16,740 bases of DNA from Methanosarcina sp. UBA289 (GCA_002496565.1 DAKJ01000001.1:1-16740), one strand, 5' to 3'. Counted from the stretch's first letter, positions 1-7,960 are shown. The notes: a model not told the origin generated them from the letters alone. Made by a program: numbers and translations.

Positions 1-20
1 TAAGGTTTGCCGGATCCTGC

Positions 21-44
21 CTCCTTGAGAAAAATAACAAGGAG
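21..44 (+). promoter_or_regulatory. Stem-loop that could hide the ribosome binding site
   Basis: A perfect 7-bp inverted repeat, CTCCTTG (21-27) and CAAGGAG (38-44), is separated by a 10-nt A-rich loop. The right arm contains the Shine-Dalgarno sequence AAGGAG of the gene starting at 53, so folding of the mRNA would occlude the ribosome site. The repeat is visible in the sequence. A regulatory role is inferred. Confidence 0.45.
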
Positions 45-52
45 TGAAATAA

Positions 53-1042
53 ATGACAATAGGAATAAAGTTTAGAAAATATGTTTTGCTTACTTTAGCA
101 TTGCTGGTGAGTACCTTAGTTTTGTCAGGAACAGCACTGGCAACTGATTCCAGGTCAGATATTTTGGAAAATGTAAGCTGTGACAAAAATTCTCTTCGTT
201 TTGCCAAAATATTAGACGATTTTGAAACAGTTACTGCAAATCCAGAAGTCTTTTTAGAGGACGTTGCCGATGGCAAAGTAAAGCTGAAATTGCTTGGAAA
301 AGAGTTTGACTTGGAACTTGAGAATACTCACATTGCAAATGATGATGCTAAGGTTTTGATAGAAAACGAAACTGGAACTTATACTATACCAGCAGCGAAA
401 ATTAATACATACCGTGGAAAAATTATTGGAGAAGAAAATAGTAGTGCAGGATTTGCTGTGTCGAATGAGGCTCTTATCGGACATATCGAGGTAGGGAATA
501 TTTACTATGCAATTGAGCTAACTAACAAAACAGTAGATGGAAAACCAATTCTTGTTATTTACAGCTCTGACGATATAAAGAAACGCGAAAATGAAGAAAT
601 CGCGTTTTGTGGAGTTGAAGAACAACCATCTCTGGAAGAATTATACAATATTAAAAAGTCATCTAACATCAAGGAAGACTGGAGTGGCATAGATCTCGAA
701 AATAGTACAGAGAACACTATAGATAGTAATACTGTAAATTTTAACAACAATAACGGAATATTTTTGATAGAATCAAGAGATAACAGATTAGACTATAATA
801 ATGTCTCAAATAATGCGGAGTATGGTATAAATATCAATAACTCCAGTAGAAACAATATATTAACTGGTAATATTGCGAATTCCAATGGTAAAGAAGATAT
901 TCATGTTGTTGATCCAGAAAACAATACAATAAACGGTCTAGCTCAAGAATTGCCATTTCAAGGCTCGGTACTGACAATTATTACAATTATAACCATAGCC
1001 TTAATTCTTGGTAAAAGCATTTATAGCCAACATCTTAAATAA
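53..1042 (+). CDS. Secreted, membrane-anchored protein with NosD-like repeats
   Basis: The 329-aa protein has a signal peptide (residues 1-30, ending ALA). Residues about 70-175 form a beta-rich domain with the pattern TYRGKIIGEENSS...GHIEVGNIYYAIE, which resembles the propeptide of secreted zinc metallopeptidases. Residues about 214-296 are Asn-rich repeats of the NosD/parallel-beta-helix type (NTIDSNTVNFNNNNGIFLIE, RDNRLDYNNVSNNAEYGI). A C-terminal hydrophobic helix (305-322) followed by a short basic tail should anchor it in the membrane. The start is set by an AAGGAG site 8 nt upstream. No catalytic motif such as HExxH is present, so it is probably a structural or binding surface protein. 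The joining of a prodomain-like half to a short NosD tract is odd and may reflect domain shuffling or loss of a peptidase domain. The exact function is unknown. Confidence 0.75.
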   Translation: MTIGIKFRKYVLLTLALLVSTLVLSGTALATDSRSDILENVSCDKNSLRFAKILDDFETVTANPEVFLEDVADGKVKLKLLGKEFDLELENTHIANDDAKVLIENETGTYTIPAAKINTYRGKIIGEENSSAGFAVSNEALIGHIEVGNIYYAIELTNKTVDGKPILVIYSSDDIKKRENEEIAFCGVEEQPSLEELYNIKKSSNIKEDWSGIDLENSTENTIDSNTVNFNNNNGIFLIESRDNRLDYNNVSNNAEYGININNSSRNNILTGNIANSNGKEDIHVVDPENNTINGLAQELPFQGSVLTIITIITIALILGKSIYSQHLK

Positions 1043-1468
1043 TACTATATTTCGTATGTAAATGTATGATTTTTCTCAAAACTTATCTAGTTCTTCCTTT
1101 TATTCTGTAATATCTTAGAAAGATTTATTGACGATATTTCCTCATATTGTTTTCCAGCAATATCTGTTGGGTTCCCATCTGGAGTAGCTGAAGGGAAAAA
1201 ATATTTGTAGAGCCTATCCCGAAACTCAAAATCTGAGTTTTGAATCTCGTATTTAGAACAGTCAATTGAATATATGATTATAGAAAATAATCGGAAAATA
1301 CACATTGACAAACAAATTTCTCATTTTTAACCAAAAAGAAAGTACTTACCAGACAGAGAAGATAAAAGCTTTAAACAGTATTAAAATAATATTAAAAAGA
1401 TTATATGATTACCGCAAAAAACGGCATCCATATTATCTATTACAGCCACCAACTACAGCCACTACTTT
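1043..1468. other. Gene-poor gap with small repeats and a possible insertion sequence relic
   Basis: This AT-rich gap lies between two convergent genes, and I see no convincing gene in it. It contains a small hairpin (AAACTCA/TGAGTTT around an AAATC loop, near 1221-1239) directly after GAGCCTATCCCG (1208-1219). That block resembles an insertion-sequence end, but no matching second end is visible. A 13-bp near-tandem repeat with core TACAGCCAC occurs at 1441-1449 and 1454-1462, just past the ligase stop. A 74-codon minus-strand reading frame at 1087-1311 has no recognisable product. Confidence 0.4.
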
Positions 1469-3175
1469 TTACAGTCTTTTCAACTGCTGGCTGTATACCT
1501 TTCCTATCCGCTGGATTGTGTCGGCTTCTTCAGGGTCTTTATCATCCCGGATACGGATGAAGCGTGGAAAACGCAGCGCAAAGCCGGAGTCATAGTTGGG
1601 GCTTTTCTGGATTTCCTCAAAGGCGATTTCCAGGACTATTTTCGGCCGGATTGCAAATACCCCGCCTGCCTCTCCACCTTCCATGAGCCCGGAAAGCATC
1701 TCTGTGAGCTCTTTTAGCTGATCGTCGGTCAGGCCCGTACCCACCTTGCCGACCTGAAGATAACGCAAGGTTTCTGGGTCATAACAGGCAACCGTGTAAG
1801 AACCTATGAGATTTGCACGCCTGCCAAAGCCCCATTCGGCTCCAACAATTACAAGGTCAAGGGTCTCCATAAGAGGCTTTTTCTTCAGCCAGTTTTTGCC
1901 GCGTTTGCCGGGGGAATAAAACGAATTCGGGTTTTTGACCATAACGCCCTCATGACCGGCTTCTAAGGCGTCCCTATAGATCTGTTCTATAAGCTCGAGA
2001 TCTCCGGTTATCACCTGTTTGTCCACACAGATGGATTTTGAATCCTCAACCGAGCTTTCAACGCAGGATTCAAGCGCTTTTCGCCGCTCAATCAGAGGCA
2101 GGTCAATCAGCGTTTTTCCGTTTAAGTACATTATGTCAAAAAGGTTGAGTTGAATAGGGATGCCAAGAGCTTTTTCCTCCACGTCGTACTTGCGCCGGAA
2201 ACGTTTAAGAATCTCCTGAAATGCCCTGGGCTTACCATCCTCGTCCACTGCGACGGCTTCTCCGTCAAGGATTGCGGATTCGGCCTTCACATGTTTGCGA
2301 ATTATCTCTACAAGGTCAGGGAGGGAATTTGTAACATTTTCAAGCTTTCGTGAAAAAAGCGTAACTGAATTTCCAGCCTTATGAACCTGGACTCTTGCCC
2401 CATCGAATTTCCATTCGATTGCAGCCTCCTTCATTTCCTTTATGTCGGCAACTATGTCAGGGCTAATCTGTGAGAGCATCATCTTTATTGGGCGGTTGAT
2501 TTCAATTCCCAGATGTTCCAGGGCTTCCACCCCGCCTTCCTTGGCAGTTGCAGCGACTATTCCCAGGTCGTTTGTAACCATAAATGCATGCTCAACCACA
2601 TCCACAGGCACGGAAAAAGCTTTTGCAATTGCATCCCTTACAACCCCTTCCCCGACACCTATACGGAGCTCCTCAAGCGCAAGCCTGGAAATATACTTTG
2701 CTTCCCTTGGGGTTGATGAATTGAAAAGAAACTGAAGGTTCTTTATCTTAATGTCCTGTGAGCCTTTCCCTGAGGCTTCGGAGGCGATTTTAAAACGGTT
2801 ATAAACTTCGGTTATTGAAAGCTCGGGCTGCTCTTCGAAGAAAGAGGAAAAAGTGACCTGATTTTTCCTTTTTTCCTTGAGGATAAGAAGGGCTGTGTCC
2901 CCTATATCTCCGGTAGTCCGAATAAGAGATTCTATACTTTTTACTGGCATTCCGGAGGCCCTGGAAAGGGAAACATACAACAGGCTCGTGCCAATTCCCA
3001 ATTGCTCTCCACTCCAGGCAGGAAAAACCTCACTCATAATAAAATGAGTTGCAATGGGCAGCTCTTCTACATCAACCTTTTTAAGAAGGCCAGCAACCCG
3101 ACTTGTAGTATCAATAGTACTTGAGATTTTTTCAATAGCCTGGCAGGTTTCTGCAAATTCCCTGAAACTTGTCAT
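1469..3175 (-). CDS. lig: ATP-dependent DNA ligase
   Basis: This replicative and repair ligase seals nicks through an AMP-lysine intermediate. The 568-aa product has the archaeal/eukaryotic ligase I architecture: an N-terminal DNA-binding domain (about 1-220), the adenylation domain with motif I EWKFDGAR (adenylated Lys about residue 256), motif III (LDGEAVA), motif IV (HEGVMVKNP) and motif V (WLKKKP), then an OB-fold domain ending with FPRFIRIRDDK. I placed the start at the ATG at 3175 (MTSFREFAETC). A TTG two codons upstream would add only two residues and neither has a strong Shine-Dalgarno sequence. Length and motif set are normal for the family. It lies 63 nt downstream of homoserine dehydrogenase on the same strand and could share its transcript. 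Confidence 0.97.
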   Translation of the reverse strand: MTSFREFAETCQAIEKISSTIDTTSRVAGLLKKVDVEELPIATHFIMSEVFPAWSGEQLGIGTSLLYVSLSRASGMPVKSIESLIRTTGDIGDTALLILKEKRKNQVTFSSFFEEQPELSITEVYNRFKIASEASGKGSQDIKIKNLQFLFNSSTPREAKYISRLALEELRIGVGEGVVRDAIAKAFSVPVDVVEHAFMVTNDLGIVAATAKEGGVEALEHLGIEINRPIKMMLSQISPDIVADIKEMKEAAIEWKFDGARVQVHKAGNSVTLFSRKLENVTNSLPDLVEIIRKHVKAESAILDGEAVAVDEDGKPRAFQEILKRFRRKYDVEEKALGIPIQLNLFDIMYLNGKTLIDLPLIERRKALESCVESSVEDSKSICVDKQVITGDLELIEQIYRDALEAGHEGVMVKNPNSFYSPGKRGKNWLKKKPLMETLDLVIVGAEWGFGRRANLIGSYTVACYDPETLRYLQVGKVGTGLTDDQLKELTEMLSGLMEGGEAGGVFAIRPKIVLEIAFEEIQKSPNYDSGFALRFPRFIRIRDDKDPEEADTIQRIGKVYSQQLKRL

Positions 3176-3238
3176 GATCAACGCAGCTTTTTAATTTTAT
3201 TTTTCCGAACTCGGGGCAAAACCTGAATTCTTAATCTA

Positions 3239-4234
3239 TCAATTCCCGTAAATTGCGATCAAATCGCTAAGAATTGCACTTGCGGTTTCAATCGGGCCTG
3301 CACCCTTACCCGTAACCGTAATTTCTCCTGCAAGTTCGGTTTCTACCGACGCCACATTCAAGGTTCCTCCGACTGCAAGGGGATGGTTGATAGGTACAAG
3401 TCTGGGAGCTACATGAATCCTTTCTTTGCTGACTTCTCCTATGAGTTTGATTACATGCCCTCTTTCATAAGCCATTTCAAGGGCTTCAGGCGTAACTTTC
3501 GTGATTCCCGTAACATCAACGTCGTTATAAGTAACATCAAGTCCGAAAATTGCATTGGCGAGAATGACGAGTTTGCAGGCCGTATCAATTCCTTCCACAT
3601 CATATGTGGGGTCGGTTTCAGCAATCCCGAGTTGCATGGATTCGGCAAGAATGTCATTGTAGCTTGCCCTTTCCTCCAGCATTCTTGTCAGGATATAATT
3701 ACAGGTTCCATTCAGAATTCCTTTGATGCTTTTAATCTTATTGCCTGCAAGCACCTCGTTTGCCAAGTTGATAATAGGCATCGAGCCGCCTACAGTTGCT
3801 TCGAACCTGAAGTGCGAGCCTGCTGCCTTTGCGGTTTCCATGAGTTCCCTATACTTAAGGGTAAGAGGTCCTTTATTGGAGGTAATAACGTCTTTCCCTG
3901 TTTGGAAGGCTGCAAGCATGTTCTGCAGACCTACTCCACCGGTTCGTATATTCGTAGGAGTGGTCTCGATTACGAGATCATGGTCTACGGATTGGATGAT
4001 CTCAACTCCGGAGATACTCTCCAAGGCTACCGTTCCAGCTGTTCTCTTCCTGGCAAGGCAGTCAGCAAGGTCCACACCCTCAGGATTTACGGTTGCACCC
4101 TTTGAGTCCACAACAGCAACCACTTTTACTTCCAGCCCGAGACTTTCCAGATACTCTTTTTTCCTAAGGAGTACTTCGGCCACACCCTGTCCGATTGCAC
4201 CGAACCCGTGAATGGAACAGTACACTGTTTTCAT
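3239..4234 (-). CDS. hom: Homoserine dehydrogenase
   Basis: This enzyme performs NAD(P)H-dependent reduction of aspartate semialdehyde to homoserine, the branch point to threonine and methionine. The 331-aa protein has a Rossmann dinucleotide-binding start (GFGAIGQG, residues 10-17), the TSNKGPL motif (118-124), EATVGGSMPII (145-155), GILNGTCNYIL (172-182) and the homoserine dehydrogenase signature ETDPTYDVEGIDTACKL (206-222). It lacks the C-terminal ACT regulatory domain found in many bacterial enzymes. The neighbouring gene, ending 26 nt upstream, encodes a separate ACT protein, so feedback regulation may act in trans. The ATG at 4234 has a good site, TAGGAGAT, about 8 nt upstream. Confidence 0.95.
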   Translation of the reverse strand: MKTVYCSIHGFGAIGQGVAEVLLRKKEYLESLGLEVKVVAVVDSKGATVNPEGVDLADCLARKRTAGTVALESISGVEIIQSVDHDLVIETTPTNIRTGGVGLQNMLAAFQTGKDVITSNKGPLTLKYRELMETAKAAGSHFRFEATVGGSMPIINLANEVLAGNKIKSIKGILNGTCNYILTRMLEERASYNDILAESMQLGIAETDPTYDVEGIDTACKLVILANAIFGLDVTYNDVDVTGITKVTPEALEMAYERGHVIKLIGEVSKERIHVAPRLVPINHPLAVGGTLNVASVETELAGEITVTGKGAGPIETASAILSDLIAIYGN

Positions 4235-4260
4235 GTTTTCAAATCTCCTAAAACTATTTT

Positions 4261-4764
4261 TCAGGCCTGGATATCAATTGGAAGAACCATAAGCAGGTCT
4301 TTTTTTGTCGAGACTTCTTTGAGGATAGCGAGTGCCTTTTGCAAATCCTCTTTACCAACAGCATCGATTTTCATGAGGGCTGAAGAAAGCATATTAATAC
4401 CGGGCATGGAAAGTGAAAGATCGACAACCTCAGCAAACCCTGTCCTGTCAATCTCATCAATCGTATCCTGAATCCCTGTATGGACAACATGCCCTATGAG
4501 CACTACGTTTATGCTTTCCCTGAAACGGTGTTCTCCGACTCTTACTACTCTAATTCCGTTTTCTTCAAGTTTGGCCTTTATTGTTTCAATACTTTCAGGC
4601 CTGGTTTCAAGTATAAGCTTTACAGGCACCGTTTTTCTGGGAGTTCTCTTCTGATGATGATGTACTACTGTTATCAGGTTAGCCTTATATTCTGAAAGGG
4701 GCTGGAGGGCTAAGAGCATCTGCCCTGGTACATCTTTTAATTCAATGTCCATGGAAACTCGCAT
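4261..4764 (-). CDS. Stand-alone ACT-domain regulatory protein
   Basis: This 167-aa soluble protein consists of two ACT-like halves. The first starts RVSMDIELKDVPGQMLLALQPLSEYKANL (split here for description: RVSMDIELKDVPG then QMLLALQPLSEYKANL), which is the typical beta-alpha-beta opening with a conserved Gly turn. The second runs from about residue 84 (INVVLIGHVVHTG) to the end. ACT domains bind amino acids and regulate biosynthetic enzymes. Archaeal methanogens commonly carry such a gene beside homoserine dehydrogenase, and it is the first gene here, 26 nt before hom. I infer that it senses threonine, methionine or a related amino acid for Hom. The ATG at 4764 has a GAGGT site 6 nt upstream. 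The ligand is unknown. Confidence 0.85.
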   Translation of the reverse strand: MRVSMDIELKDVPGQMLLALQPLSEYKANLITVVHHHQKRTPRKTVPVKLILETRPESIETIKAKLEENGIRVVRVGEHRFRESINVVLIGHVVHTGIQDTIDEIDRTGFAEVVDLSLSMPGINMLSSALMKIDAVGKEDLQKALAILKEVSTKKDLLMVLPIDIQA

Positions 4765-5159
4765 GTTGTACCTCGTAATTTTTTAAGGATCTCCTGTGCA
4801 ATTTAAATGATATACCAATCTACAAATTCATATTCGGCAGCTTACTGTCAGGGTTGAAGTGGTATATCAGAGTATCCGATTTCAATCCAGCTATCGAGTC
4901 TCTTGAACCTGATTTTCACGAACCTAGATTCAAATTCGTTCCCTTGAAGCAAGGATCTGGAGTCCTGTTAGTCTAATTTGATATTAGCAAATTTATATTC
5001 GCCAAGCAATTTCTGAGGCATAAGAGATCAAAAAGGGCATCCAAATGTACTGCGTACTCCAAACATTGTTAACCCTTTCTGCTGTTTAGTAGATGAATTA
5101 AGTTATATAGTTTACTGTTTATTGCCCTTCAAAAAAGACTTTATAGAGTACGATATCGC
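4765..5159. other. Leader and intergenic region of the ACT-hom operon
   Basis: No gene is visible in these 395 nt. The left part should hold the promoter of the ACT-hom genes on the minus strand, with an AT-rich TATA-like stretch near 4797-4815. A perfect 10-bp inverted repeat, TGATATACCA (4808-4817) and TGGTATATCA (4860-4869), lies in it. A diverged direct repeat of about 20 bp (ACAAATTCATATTCGGCAG near 4822 and GCAAATTTATATTCGCCAAG near 4987) is also present. The right end is the 3' flank of the membrane winged-helix gene and has a T6 run on the minus strand (5131-5136). Confidence 0.5.
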
Positions 5160-6203
5160 TTAATCTTTCTTGTTTTCATGTTTGGTCTGCTTGGAGATGT
5201 GCACGTCTGGAATACGGATTATGTTACCTCTCCCTCTTTTGAATTTCTCGATTAGCCCGCGTTCCTCAAGGTCCGAAAGCATAAGACTGACTTTGGACTC
5301 CGAATAGGGAGATTTTTTTCGCAGTTCTCTTTGGGTAATCCGATTTCCGCTAGCTCGAACCATATCCAGAATTTCTTTGAGATCCTCAGGAAGATTGAGC
5401 TTTGAATGTTCCTTAGCCTCGAAACTCAATTTATTCGGCTCCTTCTCATGGAAAGAAGAATTCGAGATATTCTGAGTCTCTTCTGTAGACTTATTCTGCT
5501 GCAAAGATTTGCCAGTATCAAACGTCCCTTCAGACTGTTCAGTAAATTGTTTAGAGCTCAGTTCTGAAATTTCAATTGTATTTTCGGCTGAATCAGTTTC
5601 GGCCTCTTCAGAAAATGTTGCATCCGTTATGGGAGTTTGAGCCTCCAGCAAGTACGGCTCTCGGTATGTATCAGTAAAATGAGACTTTGTTAATTTTCCA
5701 TTTTTCTTTCCTAAAAAGTAGCCTCCCAGCAATAAGACTACTAGTAGGACTACGAGAGCAAGGAAAGCAGGAGCTAAAGCTGCATATTGAGAATTTTCCT
5801 GCGACACAGGCCCTGTCTCTTCATATTCCAAATCGGGAACCTCAAAATAATCCTGGTTCAGAAGCTCCTCATTAGAAGGGGGAAAGAGGAGAAGATCATG
5901 TACATACTCTCCTTCACCTGAAATAACAACCTCTTCCTGGGTTGTATAAACGACTTTATTTCCTTCGAGATAGCTTGCATTTATCGTATAGGTTCCGGGA
6001 GTGAGATTGAAAGAATACTCAGAATCCGTTGCAATAAAGTTCTGTTCTGGAGTAGAATTAATCTCTACAACTGAGTTATTAAGAGGCTTGAAAGTAGACC
6101 ACTCATAGACTGTCCCGTGAATGTTGGCCGCAATTGCATTTCCCTGAAGGACTACAATGAGAAATAAGACAAGTGCGAACCTGCAGAGCTTACTAAAATT
6201 CAC
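5160..6203 (-). CDS. Membrane-anchored winged-helix regulator with extracellular beta domain
   Basis: The 347-aa product looks like a one-component transmembrane regulator. It has a signal peptide (1-25), an extracellular carboxypeptidase-regulatory-like or Ig-like beta domain (about 26-106: NIHGTVYEWSTFKPL, TPGTYTINASY), a transmembrane helix (about 141-164), a long polar Ser/Glu-rich linker (165-265) and a C-terminal winged helix (about 271-333; TQRELRKKSPYSESKVSLML, RGLIEKFKRGRGNIIRIP). The start is GTG at 6203. A stop lies three codons upstream, no ATG is available, and there is no clear Shine-Dalgarno site, so the mRNA may be leaderless. The gene is divergent from the secreted coiled-coil gene at 6420 and may control it. 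The inducing signal is unknown. Confidence 0.8.
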   Translation of the reverse strand: MNFSKLCRFALVLFLIVVLQGNAIAANIHGTVYEWSTFKPLNNSVVEINSTPEQNFIATDSEYSFNLTPGTYTINASYLEGNKVVYTTQEEVVISGEGEYVHDLLLFPPSNEELLNQDYFEVPDLEYEETGPVSQENSQYAALAPAFLALVVLLVVLLLGGYFLGKKNGKLTKSHFTDTYREPYLLEAQTPITDATFSEEAETDSAENTIEISELSSKQFTEQSEGTFDTGKSLQQNKSTEETQNISNSSFHEKEPNKLSFEAKEHSKLNLPEDLKEILDMVRASGNRITQRELRKKSPYSESKVSLMLSDLEERGLIEKFKRGRGNIIRIPDVHISKQTKHENKKD

Positions 6204-6362
6204 GCAATGTTAAATGGGCTTTTAGCATAAATCTTTTACTTTCCATGACAGAGGATTACGAAAAATAATAGATAGATATTAAAGCTTTATCAAGGAATCA
6301 GGGAGTGTATGAAGCTTAAAAATCCAGATCTGCCTGTTAATAAGATTAATTTCAAAAAGAAT

Positions 6363-6370
6363 ACTTATAT
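6363..6370 (+). promoter_or_regulatory. Candidate box A for the coiled-coil protein gene
   Basis: CTTATATG lies about 50 nt before the ATG at 6420. That would give a leader of about 25 nt containing the strong site AAAGGGAGG (6404-6412). The assignment rests on position and composition only. Confidence 0.4.
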
Positions 6371-6419
6371 GTACCTAATTCATATAACATTGTAATAACT
6401 TATAAAGGGAGGCAGTCAG

Positions 6420-7439
6420 ATGAAAAAATCGAGAATTATTCGAGATCTGGCTTGTTTTACAATCATATTAACCTTACTCAGTTTGCTGCCAGGAGGCTCC
6501 CTTGCTGCTAGAGACTCTTCTGAACACGGAAACGCCAATTCGAATCAACATATGCGTGAAGATGCCCTCGTTTCGTACAATGAAACTGATAAGATGGGCG
6601 AGACCAAAAATTATGAATCCGATATGAAACAAGAACAGAAGAATTTCAGCGCAAAAAACCGAAATAAAGTTACCGAATACAAAGCGGAAAGAAAACAGTT
6701 ACATGAAGAACTCCAGCTTCATAAGCAAGAATATAAGGAAACAAAAGAGGATTTTCTAAAAATAAGGGACAGTATTCGGAAAGAAGAAATTAACCCTAAC
6801 TCCGAAGAGGCTCTAAATGCCACAAAGCTCTATCTTAACTCAAGTGTTAACTATATGATAGCTCACCTTTCAAATGTAAATAGCAATATGGCATACTCAA
6901 ACGGAAATGGAACCGAAGAAAAAATCACTGCCATAGATGAAAAAATTAAATTGCTTGAAGTTGAGAAGACAAACATTGCAAGCGCATCAAGCCAGGAAGA
7001 GCTTTTAGCCGTGGTCAAGTCCGTACGTGGAATATGGAATAATGCTGAGAAAATCAGCCTTTCAAGCGCAGGGCAGACTGTAAGTGAGAAAATAGGGGAA
7101 TTTCTCGAAGACTCCGAAAACCTTTCTGAAAAACTTGAAGTAAAAGTCGAGGACCTGAAAGAAACCGGTGTTGACACATCTGAACTTGAGATTAAACTTG
7201 CCAGTTATACTTCTTATATTAAATCCGTGCAGGAGAAGAAAAAATTTGCAGATTCCATTTACAATGGTGAGAACGTCACCAGGGAAGATATGCAAACTGC
7301 GAATAATTACCTTCGTCAATCCCTCAATGATATAAACAAGGCCAATAAGTTACTCAGGGAAATTTTCGGCGAGCTCAAAGGTTATGAAATCGAAAAGGGT
7401 AACAGAACTGAAGCTAAAAATCTAACAGAATCAAAATGA
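6420..7439 (+). CDS. Secreted coiled-coil protein of unknown function
   Basis: The 339-aa protein begins with a signal peptide (MKKSRIIRDLACF, hydrophobic core, cleavage near GGSLA at residues 25-29). The mature part is almost entirely charged and helical. Residues about 60-120 (EQKNFSAKNRNKVTEYKAERK onward) and about 160-330 have heptad-like spacing of Leu, Ile and Val with abundant Lys and Glu, as in coiled coils. There are many possible N-glycosylation sequons (NYT- or NxS-like). No membrane anchor or catalytic motif is seen. The start is supported by GGGAGG 7 nt upstream. It is followed 207 nt later by a small lipoprotein gene and faces a membrane winged-helix protein, which suggests a cell-surface module. 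I do not recognise the family. Confidence 0.75.
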   Translation: MKKSRIIRDLACFTIILTLLSLLPGGSLAARDSSEHGNANSNQHMREDALVSYNETDKMGETKNYESDMKQEQKNFSAKNRNKVTEYKAERKQLHEELQLHKQEYKETKEDFLKIRDSIRKEEINPNSEEALNATKLYLNSSVNYMIAHLSNVNSNMAYSNGNGTEEKITAIDEKIKLLEVEKTNIASASSQEELLAVVKSVRGIWNNAEKISLSSAGQTVSEKIGEFLEDSENLSEKLEVKVEDLKETGVDTSELEIKLASYTSYIKSVQEKKKFADSIYNGENVTREDMQTANNYLRQSLNDINKANKLLREIFGELKGYEIEKGNRTEAKNLTESK

Positions 7440-7528
7440 AAAGCAGCCTGAAAACTGCATTAATAATTATGAAAATACAACAGTTACAGTTAATAGTAAA
7501 GAGATTGTAAGTGTTATTCCCATAAAAG

Positions 7529-7562
7529 ATTAAAGAAAAGAATTAAAGAAAAGAATTAAAGC
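7529..7562 (+). repeat. 13-bp tandem repeat
   Basis: The unit ATTAAAGAAAAGA occurs twice in perfect tandem (7529-7541 and 7542-7554), followed by a partial third copy. It lies between the coiled-coil gene and the lipoprotein gene. Low complexity by itself may explain it. Confidence 0.6.
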
Positions 7563-7579
7563 TTTGAATAAAAGGGAAA

Positions 7580-7602
7580 AGTCTATCTCAGGAGATGAGA
7601 CT
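7580..7602 (+). promoter_or_regulatory. Stem-loop in the leader of the lipoprotein gene
   Basis: AGTCTATCT pairs with AGATGAGACT through about 9 bp with one bulged G and a 4-nt loop. It lies 45 nt before the lipoprotein ATG. It could be an mRNA-processing or stability element between the two plus-strand genes. There is no T-run after it, so a terminator is unlikely. Confidence 0.4.
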
Positions 7603-7646
7603 AGAAAATATATTGAAGGAATAAAATAAAAAGAAGGAGGAATAAA

Positions 7647-7913
7647 ATGGTTAAATTAGCTCACCTGCTCGTACTGTCAGCTTTAATTGTCTGGCTTGCA
7701 GGATCCGGTTGTATAGGGAACAATACGTCTGAAATAGAAAAGTCAGGGGTAAACTCAAACGCAGTCGAGGTAGGGGATGGGGCACCAGTTACAGATATGG
7801 GAATAGGACTTACACAGACAGAAATCCAGGAGCTTGATTCTGATATGGCAGAGCTTGAGGACTTGCTTGAGACCGCAAGCCCTGAAGAAGACATAGTAAT
7901 TGAAGAATTATGA
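7647..7913 (+). CDS. Small secreted lipoprotein
   Basis: The 88-aa protein carries a hydrophobic signal (residues 4-18) ending in the lipobox-like LAGSGC, so Cys22 would be the first mature and lipid-modified residue. The mature part is short and very acidic (many Glu and Asp, for example ELDSDMAELEDLLETASPEED). No domain is recognised. The ATG is preceded by a near-ideal AAGGAGG (7634-7640). It follows the secreted coiled-coil gene on the same strand. The acidic tail and the Lys-rich partner upstream could interact at the surface, but that is inference. Confidence 0.75.
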   Translation: MVKLAHLLVLSALIVWLAGSGCIGNNTSEIEKSGVNSNAVEVGDGAPVTDMGIGLTQTEIQELDSDMAELEDLLETASPEEDIVIEEL

Positions 7914-7927
7914 AATGGAAAGGAAAG

Positions 7928-7960
7928 AAGTGAAAAGTAGCTAAAAAGTCTTTTTCACTT
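7928..7960. terminator. Bidirectional terminator-like hairpin
   Basis: A perfect 9-bp stem, AAGTGAAAA (7928-7936) and TTTTCACTT (7952-7960), with a 15-nt loop sits between the convergent lipoprotein and phasin-like genes and overlaps the stop codon of the latter. T-rich arms on both strands suit termination in both directions. Confidence 0.5.

Noticed and set aside
1087..1311. Minus-strand 74-codon reading frame
   Set aside because: It begins with TTG or a poor ATG, has no Shine-Dalgarno sequence and no recognisable product. It is kept only as a note in the gap description.
1305..1595. Plus-strand 96-codon reading frame
   Set aside because: Its second half is antisense to the end of the DNA ligase gene and its first half is low-complexity AT-rich sequence without a ribosome site.
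3383..4211. Long plus-strand reading frames of 240 and 162 codons
   Set aside because: They are antisense to homoserine dehydrogenase, which has complete motifs and a ribosome site. Length is due to codon bias.
6371..6390. TGTACCTAATTCATATA as a third copy of the copA-type element
   Set aside because: Only GTACC and a loose AT tail match, the palindrome is absent, and the gene is not related to metal.
6309..6395. 28-codon reading frame with GGGAG just upstream
   Set aside because: The GGGAG is only 3 nt from the ATG, and the frame runs through the promoter of the next gene.
7529..7562. CRISPR-like repeat
   Set aside because: It is a pure tandem of 13-bp A-rich units without spacers, so it is not an array. 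No array is present in the window.
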